In this document: one piece after another, positions 1-10,600 of the stretch
Position numbering within the stretch: position 1 is the stretch's first letter
Layout of the letters: each line of letters begins with the position of its first letter
From: an uncultured Bacteroidota bacterium
Lineage (GTDB): Bacteria > Bacteroidota > Bacteroidia > Bacteroidales > GWA2-32-17
Length of the DNA: 44,668 nt
Direction of reading: 5' to 3'
Assembly: GCA_903872185.1 (NCBI GenBank)
Contig: CAIQJL010000165.1
Span: forward strand, 1-44,668
Translations under genes and position numbers: made by a program
Notes under the pieces: generated by a model
What the model saw: the letters and a program-made list of their open reading frames with translations, nothing else
The model's database searches: none
What the model was told of the DNA's origin: nothing

Positions 1-1
1 A

Positions 2-229
2 AATGTTGTAACAATGTTGCGTGAAAAAAAACTGGATTTAGTAATTAATATTCCAAAAAACCTTTCAAAAGATGAACTTAACAACGATTACGAAATTCGT
101 CGATCGGCTGTTGATTTTAATATTCCACTCCTTACAAATGCAAGATTAGCAAGTGCTTTTATATATTCTTTCTGCAAAAGAAATGTTGAAGAAATGGCAA
201 TAAAATCGTGGGATGAATATGGGGAATAG
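2..229 (+). CDS. carB: Carbamoyl-phosphate synthase large subunit, C-terminal (MGS-like) end; partial, 5' end outside window
   Basis: Frame is open to the window edge (NVVTMLREKKLDLVINIPKNLSKDEL..NDYEIRRSAVDFNIPLLTNARLASAFI), matching the CarB C-terminal MGS-like domain. Confidence 0.85.
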   Translation, partial: NVVTMLREKKLDLVINIPKNLSKDELNNDYEIRRSAVDFNIPLLTNARLASAFIYSFCKRNVEEMAIKSWDEYGE

Positions 230-235
230 AACAGT

Positions 236-261
236 TTAAGTAAGCGTAGACGCTTACTTAA
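236..261. repeat. Palindromic hairpin TTAAGTAAGCG-TAGA-CGCTTACTTAA
   Basis: Perfect 11-bp inverted repeat with 4-nt loop, in the convergent carB/pseC intergenic gap. Confidence 0.85.
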
Positions 262-296
262 TAAGGTATGGCAGCATTTTTATAAAGTGTTTTTGT

Positions 297-312
297 AAAG
301 CGTCCTCGCTTT
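297..312. repeat. Palindromic hairpin AAAGCG-TCCT-CGCTTT (same AGCG-N4-CGCT family)
   Basis: Perfect 6-bp inverted repeat with TCCT loop; core recurs at 34713-34829. Confidence 0.75.
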
Positions 313-330
313 CTGCGACTAATATTAATG

Positions 331-1497
331 TTATTGGTAGAATTCTAAAATTTTCTCAATAACAAAATCCTGTTCTTCATCTGTAAGAGCGGGGAAAATA
401 GGCAAACTCATGCAATGTTCATAATAGTTTTCAGCTATTGGTAAATCGCCATTTTTCCAGCCAAGGTTTTTATAATAAGGCATAATATGAACAGGGATAT
501 AGTGCACCTGAACATATATTTGTAGGTTTCGAAGAAAATCATACAATCCTATTCTGTTATTAACACGAACTATGTACAGATGATATGCGTGAGAAGTATT
601 TTTGCCATCAATAATCTTTGGTGTTATAATATTTGGGTTATTGGCAAATATCCTATCGTATTTTTCTGCAATTTCTCTTCTTCTTATTAATCCGGCATCT
701 GCTCTTTTAAGCTGGCTTATACCTAATGCTGCCTGAATGTCTGTTAGACGATAATTATATCCAAGTTCCTGCATTTCGTAATACCAGCTTCCGTGGTTTT
801 CAATAAGTAAATCAGGGTTCTTTGTTATTCCATGTGTGCGAAGCATGATAAGTCTATCGTATATTTCTTTGCTATTTGTTGTGATCATTCCACCTTCACC
901 TGTAGCAATATGTTTAACCGGGTGAAAAGAAAAAATAGCAGCATCGCAGTATTGTCCATCGCCGCATTTAATTTTTTTGCCTTTTGAATCAATAAAATAT
1001 CCTCCTGGGGCATGGCATGCATCTTCTAAAATCCACAAATTATATTCATCTGCAAGTTTTCGGAATTCTTCAGTATTTACTGGATAACCAGCTAGGTCAA
1101 CAGGAATAATTCCAGAAAAAGTTCCTTTTGGATGAGAGTCTAATAATTGACGGACTTTTTTAATGTCGATAGTAAAAGTTTCAGGATCAATATCTACAAA
1201 AAAGATTTCTCCTCCAGCATATAAAACACAATTTGCACTGGCGGCAAATGTTATGGATGTTGTTATAACTTTTGATCCTGGTTTTACATTTAAGGCTAAC
1301 GCTGCAAGGTGAAGCGCAGCAGTTCCATTGGAAACAGCAACTGCATATTTAACTCCAATATATTTTGCAAAGTCATTTTCGAATTCGTCTATTTTAGGAC
1401 CTTGAGTTATAAATTGAGAAGTAAGAGCATCAGTTACAGCTTTTATATCTTCAGCTGTAATAGTTTGTTTTCCATATGGTATGGGATGTAAAATCAT
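331..1497 (-). CDS. pseC: UDP-4-amino-4,6-dideoxy-N-acetyl-beta-L-altrosamine transaminase (PseC-like, DegT family)
   Basis: DegT/DnrJ aminotransferase motifs (AVSNGTAALHLAALAL, EDACHAPGG, FSFHPVKHIATGEGGM); overlaps pseB by 4 nt. Confidence 0.9.
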   Translation of the reverse strand: MILHPIPYGKQTITAEDIKAVTDALTSQFITQGPKIDEFENDFAKYIGVKYAVAVSNGTAALHLAALALNVKPGSKVITTSITFAASANCVLYAGGEIFFVDIDPETFTIDIKKVRQLLDSHPKGTFSGIIPVDLAGYPVNTEEFRKLADEYNLWILEDACHAPGGYFIDSKGKKIKCGDGQYCDAAIFSFHPVKHIATGEGGMITTNSKEIYDRLIMLRTHGITKNPDLLIENHGSWYYEMQELGYNYRLTDIQAALGISQLKRADAGLIRRREIAEKYDRIFANNPNIITPKIIDGKNTSHAYHLYIVRVNNRIGLYDFLRNLQIYVQVHYIPVHIMPYYKNLGWKNGDLPIAENYYEHCMSLPIFPALTDEEQDFVIEKILEFYQ

Positions 1498-2519
1498 ATT
1501 GAAAAATCTTTGTCTACAAATTGTTTTGTTAAGCTTCTAATATCATCTACAGAAAGCCATTCAGTATTAGTACCGCTGTTATATTTGAATCCTTCAGGAA
1601 CATGTTTAGCAGAAAAATGGCTTTCATATTTTTTCAAAACCTCTTCAGGAAGTATAGGTAAAATTATATAGAAATCTTTTGCATCAAGAGTGTTATAGCT
1701 GTCATGTTCGGTTATCATTTCTTCATGAATCTTTTCGCCAGGGCGAACACCAATTATTTCCTGTTTACAATTTGGTCCTATTGCTGTTGCTACATCAGTA
1801 ATTTTATAAGAAGGAATTTTAGGAACAAAGATTTCTCCACCAAGAGCTCTTTCAAGAGCCATTAAAACAAGTTCAACTCCATCTTCAAGTGTAATGTTAA
1901 ATCTTGTCATTTCGGGATGGGTAATTGGTAAAATACCCTCTTTACGTTTATTCATAAAGAATGGAATTACTGAGCCACGGCTTCCCATTACATTACCGTA
2001 ACGAACCACAGAGAAACTAATATCACGTTTTCCTTTTATATTATTTGCAGTGGTAAAAAGTTTATCTGAACATAATTTAGTTGCGCCATATAAATTAATT
2101 GGAGAAGCAGCTTTATCAGTTGATAATGCAACAACTTTTTTAACACCACAATCTAATGCAGCATTAACAACATTCTCAGCTCCAATAATATTTGTTTTAA
2201 TAAATTCCATTGGATTGTATTCAGCTGTTGGAACTTGCTTTAATGCAGCAGCATGAATAATTATCTCAATTCCTTCGCAAGCACGGCGAAATCTTTCAGC
2301 ATCTCTTATATCTCCAATAAAATAGCGAATGCCATTATATTTTGATTGTGGAAATTGCTGAGCCATTTCAAATTGTTTAAGCTCATCGCGGGAATATATT
2401 ACCAAGCGTTTAACCTGTGGCCAACGGGTTAAAATAGTTTCAACAAATTTTTTTCCAAAAGATCCAGTACCACCGGTAATCAATATGGGTTTACCATTAA
2501 GATCGAGGTTTGATGTCAT
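1494..2519 (-). CDS. pseB: UDP-N-acetylglucosamine 4,6-dehydratase (inverting), PseB
   Basis: ITGGTGSFGKKFV Rossmann motif; HAAALKQVPTAEYNPMEFIKTN; YGNVMGSRGSVIPFF; RPGEKIHEEMI. Confidence 0.92.
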   Translation of the reverse strand: MTSNLDLNGKPILITGGTGSFGKKFVETILTRWPQVKRLVIYSRDELKQFEMAQQFPQSKYNGIRYFIGDIRDAERFRRACEGIEIIIHAAALKQVPTAEYNPMEFIKTNIIGAENVVNAALDCGVKKVVALSTDKAASPINLYGATKLCSDKLFTTANNIKGKRDISFSVVRYGNVMGSRGSVIPFFMNKRKEGILPITHPEMTRFNITLEDGVELVLMALERALGGEIFVPKIPSYKITDVATAIGPNCKQEIIGVRPGEKIHEEMITEHDSYNTLDAKDFYIILPILPEEVLKKYESHFSAKHVPEGFKYNSGTNTEWLSVDDIRSLTKQFVDKDFSI

Positions 2520-2639
2520 TTATTTAAGAATTAATCAACAAACATAATAATTTACATATTGTAAATAATGCACAAAAATAATCTATTCAAAATATAATTT
2601 GAGTAAAAAATTAATAATTTATGTATGTTGAATATATAC

Positions 2640-2663
2640 AGCACTTTACGCCAGTGCTTTTTT
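2640..2663 (+). terminator. Hairpin plus T-tract (AGCACT-TTACGCC-AGTGCT-TTTTT)
   Basis: Perfect 6-bp stem followed by a T run, in the divergent pseB / 2786 gap with no upstream + strand gene. Confidence 0.5.
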
Positions 2664-2785
2664 GTCTTGATTATTTAAAGATTTATTTTCTGGATTAATT
2701 TGAAAAATGAAGTAATTAAAAAATATTATAAAACTAAAATCTTTATTAGATTTGAAAATCAAATTAAAAAGGCAGGGAGATAGTT

Positions 2786-3685
2786 ATGGAAAAGATTAAA
2801 TTACTAAAAAAAATTGAAGAATTATATAGAAATAAAGTAAATATTATTGAATATTTAAAGAGTTTAAATGCTGAAAAAGCTAATGATTTAGAATCTATAC
2901 TTATTAGTTATGATTTTCAGGCCGGTAGTTATACTAAAAATGCTGAAATAAATAGTGAATATATTAATCAGTATACAGGTTCTTTAGCTAATGTTATAAA
3001 TAATTTGGGCGATTTTAATTCTATTATGGAAGTAGGGGTTGGTGAAGCAACCACATTAGGCAATTTGCTTAAAAAGCTTTCAAAGAAAGTAAATGCATAT
3101 GGTTTCGATATTTCATGGTCAAGGCTTTATTATGCAACTCAATATTTAAAAAAACTTCAAATTTCTGATTGTAATCTTTTTATTGGAGATCTTTTTAATT
3201 GTCCAGTTTTAGATAATTCTATTGATATTGTTTATACAAGTCATTCAATTGAGCCTAATGGTGGAAAAGAAAAAGAAGCTCTTGTTGAACTTTATAGAAT
3301 TAGCTCAAAATATTTAGTCTTACTTGAGCCAGCTTATGATTTTGCTTCAGAAGAAGGTAAAGCAAGAATGAATAAAAACGGATATATTACTAAACTATAC
3401 GAAACAGCTAAAGAATTAAATTTTAATATTATTGAACATAGGTTATTTAATGTTTGTTCAAACCCATTAAATCCTACTGGATTAACAATCATTAAAAAAG
3501 AAGAAACAGAAATAAGTTCAAAAGAAAATGTATTTGCATGTCCTGTAACAAAAACTCCGCTTTTAAAACACGAAGATTCATATTATTCTAAAGAAAGCTT
3601 ACTCGCTTATCCAATAATTAAAGAGATTCCTTGTTTGTTATCACAAAATGCAATAATAGCAACGCATTTTATGGATAAGTTTTAG
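2786..3685 (+). CDS. Class I SAM-dependent methyltransferase with C-terminal Trm112-like zinc-ribbon-type segment
   Basis: MEVGVGEATTLGNLL motif I and YGFDISWSRLYYA; C-terminal FACPVTKTPLLKHEDSYYSKESLLAYPIIKEIPCLL. Confidence 0.75.
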   Translation: MEKIKLLKKIEELYRNKVNIIEYLKSLNAEKANDLESILISYDFQAGSYTKNAEINSEYINQYTGSLANVINNLGDFNSIMEVGVGEATTLGNLLKKLSKKVNAYGFDISWSRLYYATQYLKKLQISDCNLFIGDLFNCPVLDNSIDIVYTSHSIEPNGGKEKEALVELYRISSKYLVLLEPAYDFASEEGKARMNKNGYITKLYETAKELNFNIIEHRLFNVCSNPLNPTGLTIIKKEETEISSKENVFACPVTKTPLLKHEDSYYSKESLLAYPIIKEIPCLLSQNAIIATHFMDKF

Positions 3686-4551
3686 ACTTTTAATCTATTA
3701 AAAGCATCAATAAATGAATCTGGAGTACAGTTCCAGATTTTATTTCCTGTTGTTTCAGAAAATTCACGAATAAAGAAATAGCCTTCAAAAGTATAAACAA
3801 ATTTGTATAGCATTTCGTGAAGCTTTCTGTCTTCATTAACATTTTTCTGCATTGTTAATGGTTTTGCTATTCCTTTGGTATAGAAATGCTGGTGTGTTAA
3901 ATATGCTTTATTTTCGTCGTCTACAAAAATTGTTTGAAGCCATGAATGATCAGCACCCCATAAATAAATATTTTTATAATTCATTTTAATTGACATCATG
4001 ATAGATGGAATTAAAATATTGTGCGGACGAGGCATTCCTATGTTTTTTCTATAACAGAAATTCCTAAACCATTTAAAACCATAAATGGGAGTGAGGTTAT
4101 AATATTTAATTTTTATAAAAGAATTTTGCTCAGTTAGTTTTTGCCATAAATGAAATTTATTTGCTTGAGCAGGCAAATAAAAAACAATATTCCAATTAAC
4201 TTCAAGTAATTTGTTATATAATTCATTTCTCATCGCATCCATTTCTGGTCTAACATGTTCGAGCCAATAATCAGGTGCCGAAACAATAAGATAAAGTGGT
4301 TTTAGTTTTACAAAAAAATCGCTTGAGGGAAATGAGTTAACACACATTAAATCTTTTTTGTTTAAAAAATCAATGTTCTCAGTCACCATTTTGTTTAATG
4401 AAGGACCATTTGCCAAAACAACAATATCTTTAAAATCTGAGTAAAGAGTTCTGTTAAATTTTTTAATATGCTTCGTAAAAACTATTATTCTGAAAAGAGA
4501 AATAATAGTTTGATTAAAAAAACTAACAAAATTCTTTATTAAAAGAAGCAT
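3682..4551 (-). CDS. DUF115/MAF-like (6-hydroxymethylpterin diphosphokinase MptE-like) protein, probably glycan related
   Basis: VVLANGPSLNKM...LMCVNSFPSSDFFVKLKPLYLIVSAPDYW; YKNIYLWGADHSW. Confidence 0.6.
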   Translation of the reverse strand: MLLLIKNFVSFFNQTIISLFRIIVFTKHIKKFNRTLYSDFKDIVVLANGPSLNKMVTENIDFLNKKDLMCVNSFPSSDFFVKLKPLYLIVSAPDYWLEHVRPEMDAMRNELYNKLLEVNWNIVFYLPAQANKFHLWQKLTEQNSFIKIKYYNLTPIYGFKWFRNFCYRKNIGMPRPHNILIPSIMMSIKMNYKNIYLWGADHSWLQTIFVDDENKAYLTHQHFYTKGIAKPLTMQKNVNEDRKLHEMLYKFVYTFEGYFFIREFSETTGNKIWNCTPDSFIDAFNRLKV

Positions 4552-4552
4552 A

Positions 4553-6091
4553 TTAATTATGTGATAACAAATTTTTTATATGAAGTTTTTCCAAAACCAA
4601 ATTAGAAATTTGCGAAACAGGAATTCTTTCTTGTTTCATGCTATCTCTTTCGCGTATTGTTACAGTATTGTCTTCGAAGGTTTGCTGGTCTATTGTTATA
4701 CAATAGGGAGTTCCAATTGCATCTTGTCTACGGTAACGTCGACCAACTGTGTCTTTTTCGTCATACTGACACATGAAATCGAGTTTTAAAACATCCATTA
4801 TTTCGTGTGCTTTTTCTGGCATTCCATCACGTTTTACTAATGGTAATACTGCAACTTTAATAGGCGATAAAACAGGCGGAATTCTTAATACCATTCTTTC
4901 TGATCCGTCTTCAAGTTTTTCTTCGCTATATGCATAACTGAGTATTGCAAGGAATGTGCGGTCCAGCCCAATTGATGTTTCTACAACATAAGGCACGTAA
5001 CTTTCATTGGTTTCCGAATCGAAGTATTGTAATTTTTTACCGCTGAATTTCTGATGTTGATTTAAGTCGAAATCAGTGCGTGAGTGAATTCCTTCAAGTT
5101 CTTTAAAACCAAACGGGAATTCGAATTCTATATCAGTTGCAGCATTTGCGTAATGTGCTAATTTTTCGTGATCATGAAAACGATATTTGCTTTCAGGAAT
5201 ACCTAAAGATAAATGCCATTTTTTGCGGGTAGCTTTCCAATACTCAAACCATTTCATTTCTTCGCCTGGTTTTACAAAAAATTGCATTTCCATTTGTTCG
5301 AATTCACGCATACGGAAAATAAACTGACGGGCAACAATCTCATTTCTAAAAGCTTTTCCTGTTTGGGCAATTCCAAAAGGAATTTTCATTCTACCTGTTT
5401 TATAAACATTTAAAAAGTTTACAAAAATTCCCTGGGCTGTTTCTGGACGAAGAAAAATTGTTCCAGCATCATCTGTAACTGAACCCATTTGTGTAGAAAA
5501 CATAAGGTTAAATTGACGAACATCTGTCCAGTTGCGTGTACCGGAAACAGGACAAGCTATGCCTTCTTCCTCAATAATAGTTTTTACATCAGCCAGATTG
5601 TTTTCGTTTAAAGCTTTTGCAAATCTGGTTTTAATTGACTCTAATTTGTTTTTATACTCAACAACTCTAGGGTTAGTTGAAATAAACATTGCACTGTCAA
5701 AGGTCTCACCAAATCTTTTTGCAGCTTTTTCAACTTCTTTATTAATTTTATCTTCAATTTTTGCTAAATGCTCTTCAATCAAAACATCTGCGCGGTATCT
5801 CTTTTTAGAATCTTTGTTATCAATTAATGGATCGTTAAATGCATCAACATGGCCTGATGCTTTCCAGATAGAAGGATGCATAAAAATGGCAGAATCAATG
5901 CCAACAATATTTTCATGTAGCTGAACCATACTTTTCCACCAGTATTCGCGTATATTGTTTTTGAGAAGTGATCCCAATTGTCCATAATCATATACTGCTG
6001 CTAATCCGTCATATACCTCACTAGATGGAAAAATAAATCCGTATTCTTTTGCGTGGCTTATAATTTTTTTAAAAAGTTCTTCTTGGTTCAT
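4553..6091 (-). CDS. glyS: Glycine--tRNA ligase (homodimeric type)
   Basis: SHAKEYGFIFPSSEVYDGLAAVYDYGQLGSLLKNNI; IAQTGKAFRNEI; FLRPETAQGIFVNF; VVETSIGLDRTFLAIL. Confidence 0.95.
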   Translation of the reverse strand: MNQEELFKKIISHAKEYGFIFPSSEVYDGLAAVYDYGQLGSLLKNNIREYWWKSMVQLHENIVGIDSAIFMHPSIWKASGHVDAFNDPLIDNKDSKKRYRADVLIEEHLAKIEDKINKEVEKAAKRFGETFDSAMFISTNPRVVEYKNKLESIKTRFAKALNENNLADVKTIIEEEGIACPVSGTRNWTDVRQFNLMFSTQMGSVTDDAGTIFLRPETAQGIFVNFLNVYKTGRMKIPFGIAQTGKAFRNEIVARQFIFRMREFEQMEMQFFVKPGEEMKWFEYWKATRKKWHLSLGIPESKYRFHDHEKLAHYANAATDIEFEFPFGFKELEGIHSRTDFDLNQHQKFSGKKLQYFDSETNESYVPYVVETSIGLDRTFLAILSYAYSEEKLEDGSERMVLRIPPVLSPIKVAVLPLVKRDGMPEKAHEIMDVLKLDFMCQYDEKDTVGRRYRRQDAIGTPYCITIDQQTFEDNTVTIRERDSMKQERIPVSQISNLVLEKLHIKNLLSHN

Positions 6092-6238
6092 ATCTATTTG
6101 TTTTTTCAGTTGCCAAAGATAATGAATGAGATGAAGAAATTATTTGTAAAATGAAAATTTTACGTTTATAAAATCTACTAGTATTATTTTGTAAAATAAA
6201 TTATTCTAAAATAATGGGTGATTATAATCAAGAACTGA

Positions 6239-7363
6239 TTATAAATTATTTTTAATGGGGTTTGCGTATAGTTTTAAAAACAATTGACGAATGTCATCTG
6301 TATTGCCTTCAATGCACTTTAAGCTTTTTTCTAGATATGTAATAAAATCAGCTTTTTCTATTTCTGTATATTTGTCATTGTAAGTATGATTCTCTTCTAG
6401 CAAGTCATAAGCAATGTAATTATTTGGCCAAAGCCTGTAGTTTGCAACAACTTCTTTGTCAATAAACTGACCCATGTCTTTAAAAAAATCTGCATTAGAC
6501 TCTTTTGAGAAATCAGCAATAATTTTTGGAGTTAAAGGTTTTCCAAATGCAAGATGAATTCGGCCTTTATTTTGTTTCACTCCTTTAATTACGCTAGTAG
6601 TATCTTCACCAGGTCTTTTTTCGTATTTTTCGTTTTGCGAATAATATAATTCTTTCACCTTTTCTACGTCACAGGTTTCAAACTCATATGACATCGAGAT
6701 TGGCACAACATTTAATTCTTCAACATTTTCAGAAACTTGTTTATCGCCACTTAAATTCAGCATTTTAAGTAAAGCAATCTCAGTTTTATCGCTACCATCT
6801 TTTGTGCGTCCATTGCGTTGGGCAATCCAAACAGATATTTTCTTTTCCAAAAGGGCGTATCTTATGTAAGATGAAAGTACTGTGGAATTTTTTAATATAT
6901 CTCTGGGATTTCCTCCACGTTTAACAATAAACATTTTATTTGCTCTTCCTATTTCTGAAATCAAAGGAACATCCATTAAATTACTGCCAAAAGCAATTTC
7001 AGATGTAGGGAAATTATTTTCATGCAGTATCTTTTGTAAAATAGCTGAATCAAGAATAATATCACGATGATTAGAAATAAATAAATAAGGAACCGAAGGC
7101 GAAAGATTTTCAATGCCACTAGATGAGAGCCCATTTGAAGTGGAATCTAAAATAACCTTTATCATTTTAAGCATAAAGGAAGTTTGAAAATCAAAAGATG
7201 AATGAGTATTACTCAGTAATTTAATTATATCCTGATGGCTATTTGGAGGAAAATATAAATGTAAAACCTGTGAGAAAAAGGGATTTTTTGCTAAACCATT
7301 AAGTACAGCATTTATCTCACTGTCATGAAATGGTCTTATTTCTTCAAAATCCTCTTGATACAT
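6239..7363 (-). CDS. PlsC-like 1-acyl-sn-glycerol-3-phosphate acyltransferase family protein
   Basis: FISNHRDIILDSAIL (HX4D-type acyltransferase motif) and FGKPLTPKI. Confidence 0.7.
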   Translation of the reverse strand: MYQEDFEEIRPFHDSEINAVLNGLAKNPFFSQVLHLYFPPNSHQDIIKLLSNTHSSFDFQTSFMLKMIKVILDSTSNGLSSSGIENLSPSVPYLFISNHRDIILDSAILQKILHENNFPTSEIAFGSNLMDVPLISEIGRANKMFIVKRGGNPRDILKNSTVLSSYIRYALLEKKISVWIAQRNGRTKDGSDKTEIALLKMLNLSGDKQVSENVEELNVVPISMSYEFETCDVEKVKELYYSQNEKYEKRPGEDTTSVIKGVKQNKGRIHLAFGKPLTPKIIADFSKESNADFFKDMGQFIDKEVVANYRLWPNNYIAYDLLEENHTYNDKYTEIEKADFITYLEKSLKCIEGNTDDIRQLFLKLYANPIKNNL

Positions 7364-7569
7364 ATTAAACTATAATATTATAAGAACGCAAAGATAGAAA
7401 ATAGAATGATAATTTTTTAAATACTGATGATTGAAAAGTTAAGTGGCTTAAAAACAGTAAAGTATATTTAAAAATGAATGTAATAATCTGAATTTTTAGT
7501 GTTTGGGATTTATCATGTTTTCTATTAATTTTACATCTTCAAATTTCCTCTTACCAAAAAGGATGTTTG

Positions 7570-7670
7570 AATTATAAAGAAGAGGCAAGAGATCAGGCTC
7601 GTTGAACCTCTGGCAACCGTCCCGAAAAGGAAAAGGTGCCAAAACCTGCCCTTTGGGAATAATAATTTAA
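7570..7670 (+). promoter_or_regulatory. S-box / SAM-I riboswitch in metH leader
   Basis: P2 AGAGG/CCUCU; loop CAGG pairs with CCUG in J3/4 (pseudoknot); P3 GGCAACC...GGUGCC; AAAACCUGC J3/4; mini P4 CCC-UUU-GGG; AT-rich P1 (AAUUAU/AUAAUU) ends about 10 nt before the metH ATG. Confidence 0.88.
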
Positions 7671-7681
7671 ACTGTTAAAAA

Positions 7682-10600
7682 ATGAAAAAAAACGTGCAAG
7701 AAATTATTAAAGAACGAATACTCGTGCTTGATGGAGCTATGGGTACAATGATTCAGCGTTATAAACTGACTGAAGAAGATTATCGTGGAACAAGATTTTT
7801 AAATCATTTATCTTCATTAAAGGGAAATAATGATTTATTGGTTCTTACTAAACCTGAAGTAATTCAGGAAATTCATGAAAAATATTTAGAAGCCGGTGCA
7901 GATATTATTGAGACAAATACTTTTAATGCTCAACGTGTGTCGCTTTCTGATTATAACATGGAAAGTCTTGCTTATGAAATGAATTTTGAAGCTGCTAAGA
8001 TTGCAAAAAAAGCTACAAGTAAATTTAATAGTCCTGAAAAACCTCGTTTTGTAGCTGGTTCAATAGGTCCGACAAATAAAACTGCTTCGCTTTCACCAGA
8101 TGTAAATAATCCAGCTGCCCGAAATGTAACATATGATGAATTAGTAATTGCATATTCTGAACAAATTAAAGGACTTATTGATGGCGGTGTTGATGCAATT
8201 TTAATTGAAACTATTTTCGATACGCTTAATGCAAAAGCTGCGTTATATGCCGTTGAAGATGTTTTTAATGAAAAAAATATTCGTTTGCCAATAATGATTT
8301 CTGTAACAATTACAGATAATGCAGGGCGAACACTTTCTGGTCAGACACTTGAGGCTTTTTTGATTTCAATTTCTCATGCAAATTTGTTTTCTGTTGGTTT
8401 GAATTGTGCTTTTGGTGCAAAACAAATAGAACCTTATTTGGAAGAACTTTCAAGAAAAGCATCATTTTATGTAAGTGTGTATCCTAATGCTGGCTTGCCT
8501 AACCAATTTGGAGCATACGATGAAGGCGCAGAAGAAATGGCGAAAACTGTTTCAACTTTTGCAAAGAAAGGAATTGTAAATATTGTTGGAGGTTGTTGCG
8601 GAACAACTCCTCAGCATATTAATGCGATTGCAAATGCAGTTAAAGCATATTCTCCTCGTTTAGTTCCGGTTTTTGAACCTTTAACAAAGTTAAGTGGGTT
8701 AGAACCATTAATTATTCGTGAAGATTCAAATTTTATTAATATTGGCGAACGCACAAATGTTTCTGGTTCAATGAAATTTGCTAAGTTAATACGCGAAAAC
8801 AAATACGAAGAGGCACTTTTAGTTGCACGACAACAAATTGAAAATGGTGCACAGGTGTTTGATGTTAGTTTAGACGATGGGATGATTGATGCAGAAACCG
8901 AAATGCCTTTATTTTTGCGTTGGGTGAGTTCAGATCCAGATGTAGCAAAGGCTCCCATAATGATTGATTCTTCAAAATGGTCGGTGTTGGAAAATAGTTT
9001 GAAGTCTGTGCAGGGAAAGGTTATTGTAAATTCAATTAGTTTAAAGGAAGGCGAGGAACAATTTCTAGAACGAGCCAAAAAGATTCGTCAATATGGTGCT
9101 GCTGCTATAATTATGGCATTTGATGAAGAGGGTCAGGCAACAACGTGCCAAAGAAAAATAGATGTTTGTAAAAAAGCCTATGATTTACTTACTCAAAAAA
9201 TAAATTTTCCACCCGAAGATATAATCTTTGATGCTAATATTCTAACAATAGGTACAGGATTAGCAGAACATAATAATTTTGCAATTGAGTTTCTTGATGC
9301 AATTAAATGGATTAAGGAGAATTTGCCTTATGCAAAAACCAGCGGAGGAATAAGTAATTTATCTTTTGCTTTCAGAGGAAATGAAGCCATAAGGCAAGTT
9401 CTTCATTCTGTGTTTTTATATCATGCTATTAAAGCAGGATTGGATATGGGGATTGTAAATGCTGGTGCATTACCTGTATATGATCAGATTGATGAAAAAA
9501 TTAAAACTTTAGCCGAAGATCTTATTTTTAACAAAAGGCACGATGCTACAGAAAGAATATTGGAAGCTGCTTTAAATTTAAAAAGTGAACTTATTTCCGA
9601 TTCTAGTATTAATGAATGGCGAACTCTTTCAGTTGAGGAAAGGCTTGGCCATGCCCTTATAAAAGGTATTGCAGATTTTATTGATGAAGATATTGCAGAA
9701 ATGTTAAACGTTCTTCCTCAACCTATAGATATTATTGAAGGTCCGTTAATGGCTGGTATGAGCAAAGTGGGTGAACTTTTTGGTTCGGGACAAATGTTTT
9801 TGCCTCAGGTAATGAAATCTGCCAGAGTAATGAAAAAAGCCGTTGCATTATTGCAACCGTTGTTAGAGCAACAGAGTTTATCTGCAAATAGTTCAAAAGC
9901 AGGAAAAATTTTAATAGCAACTGTTAAGGGAGATGTTCACGATATTGGAAAAAATATTGCTGGAATTATTCTCGCTTGTAATAATTACGAAATAATAGAT
10001 TTGGGAATTATGGTTCCCCGCGAAACGATACTAAATGAAGCAGAGAGATTAAATGTTGATATGGTTGGACTCAGCGGATTAATTACCCCATCGCTTGACG
10101 AGATGATTTATGTTGCAAAAGGGATGGAAGAAAGAGGAATGAAAATTCCATTATTAATTGGAGGTGCAACAACGTCCAAAATTCACACTGCAGTCAAAAT
10201 TGCACAAGCGTATTCAGGTGCTGTGGTGCATGTAAAAGATGCATCTTTGAGTGCGGGAATAGTCTCTGATTTGCTTAATCCGGAACGAAAAGAAGGATAT
10301 ATTAAAAAATTATATTCTGAATACGAAGAGTTAAAAACAAATCATCTTAAAAGAGTTGAAAATAAAAAAGAAATTTCTGAACAAGATGCTTTTTTAAATA
10401 GATTTAGGTTTGATGTTACAAGGGCAGATATTGTTAAACCCGCTGTTTTAGGCGTTAAAGTCATTAAAAATATTCCAATTAAAGATCTTATTCCGCTTAT
10501 AAGCTGGGCATATTTCTTTCACCAGTGGCAGTTTAAAGGAGCTTATCCAGCCTTGTTAAATGATACTGAAAAGGGAAAAGAAGCAAAGCAACTTTTACTT

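Noticed and set aside
5532-5924. 130-aa antisense ORF within glyS
   Set aside because: Shadow ORF of glycyl-tRNA synthetase.
7613-7619. GGCAACC as a third ECF promoter site
   Set aside because: It is the conserved P3 strand of the SAM riboswitch and lacks the AAATA/TGTGT part.
8611-9078. 155-aa antisense ORF within metH
   Set aside because: Opposite a well-supported metH; no recognisable domain, typical shadow ORF.
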